8,085 bases of DNA, from contig JAJXXS010000011.1 of the NCBI GenBank assembly GCA_021780975.1, positions 1 to 8,085 on the forward strand, given 5' to 3'. Shown one piece after another: positions 7,071-8,085 of this stretch. The notes under the pieces were generated by a model that had not been told where the DNA came from, made no database searches, and saw only the letters and a program-made list of their open reading frames with translations. How positions within the stretch are numbered: position 1 is the stretch's first letter; each line of letters starts with the position of its first letter. The translations under genes were made by a program, and so were the position numbers. The DNA is from Pseudomonadota bacterium. GTDB taxonomy: Bacteria > Pseudomonadota > Gammaproteobacteria > Burkholderiales > Thiobacillaceae.

Positions 7071-7083
7071 ATTTGCTTAAATT
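7050..7083. repeat. 8-bp perfect inverted repeat spanning the candidate cydA promoter -10
   Basis: AATTTAAG (7050-7057) and CTTAAATT (7076-7083) are exact reverse complements with an 18-base spacer. The -10 candidate sits between the arms, so a dimeric protein bound here could cover or bend the promoter. AT-rich DNA makes such dyads fairly common by chance. Confidence 0.45.
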
Positions 7084-7103
7084 TTCCCAATGAGGCAACT
7101 TAA

Positions 7104-7121
7104 CGCTGCCAGCGGTCGCTG
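7104..7121. repeat. Triple alternating CGCTG / CAGCG / CGCTG element
   Basis: CGCTG (7104-7108), CAGCG (7110-7114) and CGCTG (7117-7121) follow each other so that the middle copy can pair with either neighbour. The loops are very short, so a protein-binding dyad is more likely than an RNA switch. It lies about 95 bp before the cydA start. Confidence 0.4.
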
Positions 7122-7201
7122 ACGGTACCCGGCCTGAAGGTGGCCGCAAACAGTGTTGGCGAAACAACCCCAAGTTTTCTAAGTTATAACCAACGTCAAT
7201 G

Positions 7202-7209
7202 AGAAGGAG
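7202..7209 (+). promoter_or_regulatory. Strong ribosome binding site of cydA
   Basis: AGAAGGAG ends six bases before the ATG at 7216, a near-consensus Shine-Dalgarno sequence that fixes the cydA start and implies efficient translation. Confidence 0.85.
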
Positions 7210-7215
7210 CGCCTC

Positions 7216-8085
7216 ATGATCAACGATACCGTCGTTGAACTGTCACGCTGGCAGTTCGCGGCCACCGCCCTGTATCACTTTCTCTTCGTCCCACTTACTC
7301 TGGGGTTAAGTTTTCTGCTTGCCGCGATGGAAACCGTCTACGTCACCACGGGCAAGAAAATCTATCGCGACATGACACAGTTCTGGGGCAAGCTGTTCCT
7401 CATCAATTTCGCCCTCGGCGTTGCCACCGGCCTCACCATGGAGTTCGAGTTCGGCACCAACTGGTCGTTCTACTCCAGCTTCGTCGGCGACATCTTCGGC
7501 GCGCCGCTGGCCATTGAAGGGCTCATGGCTTTCTTCATGGAATCCACCTTCGTCGGCCTGATGGTGTTTGGCTGGCAGCGTCTTTCCAAGGGCCAGCATC
7601 TCATCGTCACCTATCTGGTGGCGCTGGGCTCCAACCTCTCGGCGCTGTGGATCCTGGTCGCCAACGGCTTCATGCAGGATCCGCAGGGGGCGGCCTTCAA
7701 CCCGGTGACCATGCGCATGGAACTGACCAACTTCGCCGCCCTCATCTTCAGCCATGATGCGCAGGCCAAGTTCGTCCACACCAGCATCGCCGGCTACGTG
7801 ACAGCGGCGATCTTCGTGGCTGGCATCAGCGCCTGGTACATGCTGCGCGGCAAACATATGGAATTGGCCAAGCGCTCGTTCCGCATGGCCTCCTTGTTCG
7901 GCGTATTGGCCACCGCCGGCGTCATCACCCTGGGCGACGCTTTGGGGTTTGTCGGCGGCCACGCCCAGCCCAGCAAGCTGGCGGCCATGGAAGCCATGTG
8001 GCAGACCGAGCCGGCGCCCGCGGCCTTCAACGTCGCAGCCTGGCCATCGCAGAGCGAACAGCGCAATACCTGGGCACTGAATATA
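7216..8085 (+). CDS. cydA: Cytochrome bd quinol oxidase subunit I (CydA), 3'-truncated by the window edge
   Basis: The frame is open for 290 codons to the right edge; complete CydA is about 450-530 residues, so the C-terminal part (including the heme b558 methionine ligand) is missing. CydA carries the three hemes of the membrane-bound, high-oxygen-affinity cytochrome bd oxidase, which oxidises quinol and reduces O2 to water. The sequence follows E. coli CydA nearly throughout with a +2 offset. H21 matches heme ligand H19, E101 and E109 match E99 and E107, and H188 (in KFVHTS) matches the heme b558 ligand H186. The Q-loop residues K254 and E259 match the quinol-site K252 and E257, in KLAAMEAMW followed by EPAPAAF. 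GTNWSFYSSFVGDIFGAPLA and ALGSNLSALWILVANG are family hallmarks. At least six membrane segments are visible. cydB is expected just beyond the window. Confidence 0.97.
   Translation, partial: MINDTVVELSRWQFAATALYHFLFVPLTLGLSFLLAAMETVYVTTGKKIYRDMTQFWGKLFLINFALGVATGLTMEFEFGTNWSFYSSFVGDIFGAPLAIEGLMAFFMESTFVGLMVFGWQRLSKGQHLIVTYLVALGSNLSALWILVANGFMQDPQGAAFNPVTMRMELTNFAALIFSHDAQAKFVHTSIAGYVTAAIFVAGISAWYMLRGKHMELAKRSFRMASLFGVLATAGVITLGDALGFVGGHAQPSKLAAMEAMWQTEPAPAAFNVAAWPSQSEQRNTWALNI

Larger units (their letters stand above)
6970..7215. promoter_or_regulatory. Non-coding regulatory region upstream of cydA
   Basis: These 246 bp hold no gene. A markedly AT-rich core (about 7037-7085) contrasts with the GC-rich surroundings. 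It contains a candidate promoter at 7043-7070, an 8-bp inverted repeat (7050-7057 / 7076-7083), repeated CTTAA motifs and a triple CGCTG/CAGCG element (7104-7121). cydAB operons are usually regulated by oxygen or redox. I did not find a canonical FNR box (TTGAT-N4-ATCAA), and any ArcA-like resemblance of CCTTAATTTA is weak. Confidence 0.6.

Noticed and set aside
7155..7168. GTTG-N6-CAAC dyad resembling an FNR-type site before cydA
   Set aside because: FNR boxes need TTG and CAA separated by eight bases (TTGAT-N4-ATCAA). Here the separation is six and the flanking bases do not match.
7306..7962. Open frame of 218 codons on the minus strand opposite cydA
   Set aside because: It is antisense to highly conserved cydA sequence, is rich in H, E, G and A as complementary frames usually are, and matches no family.

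Overview
The window is GC-rich, densely coding DNA of proteobacterial (Pseudomonadota) character. The CydA fragment is strongly Escherichia coli-like, and Shine-Dalgarno motifs are of the GGAG type. A beta- or gammaproteobacterium fits best, but I cannot name a genus. I see no rRNA, tRNA, CRISPR array, insertion sequence, attachment site or phage gene.

Left part, minus strand (1-2609). Three genes run leftward. In transcription order they are a periplasmic PBP7/PbpG-type D,D-peptidase (2609-1701), an auxin-efflux-carrier (AEC) family permease (1558-608), and a beta-hydroxyacid dehydrogenase of the 3-hydroxyisobutyrate / tartronate-semialdehyde reductase family (586 to beyond the left edge). 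The last two are 21 bp apart and almost certainly co-transcribed. That pairing suggests uptake or export of a small carboxylate plus its NAD(P)-dependent oxidation or reduction. pbpG sits 142 bp upstream of the permease, behind a GC-rich stretch with hairpins, so its membership of the operon is uncertain.

Central part, plus strand (2752-6969). A divergent intergenic region carries a good sigma70-like promoter whose predicted start point falls at the start codon of the next gene. That gene encodes a soluble sensor histidine kinase with an N-terminal HDOD-like domain, a GAF-like middle region and a complete HisKA/HATPase core. It is followed 54 bp later, across a perfect 16-bp palindrome, by a response regulator with REC-PAS-GGDEF-EAL architecture. 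Its phospho-acceptor, diguanylate cyclase signature, inhibitory I-site and nearly all phosphodiesterase residues are present. The two genes look like a cognate phosphorelay that ends in cyclic-di-GMP synthesis and/or breakdown.

Right part (6970-8085). A 246-bp non-coding region with an AT-rich core and several short dyads precedes cydA, subunit I of the cytochrome bd quinol oxidase, which is cut off by the right edge after 290 codons. The most interesting element is the HDOD-kinase / c-di-GMP regulator pair and its position directly upstream of a low-oxygen terminal oxidase. A functional link between them is inference only.
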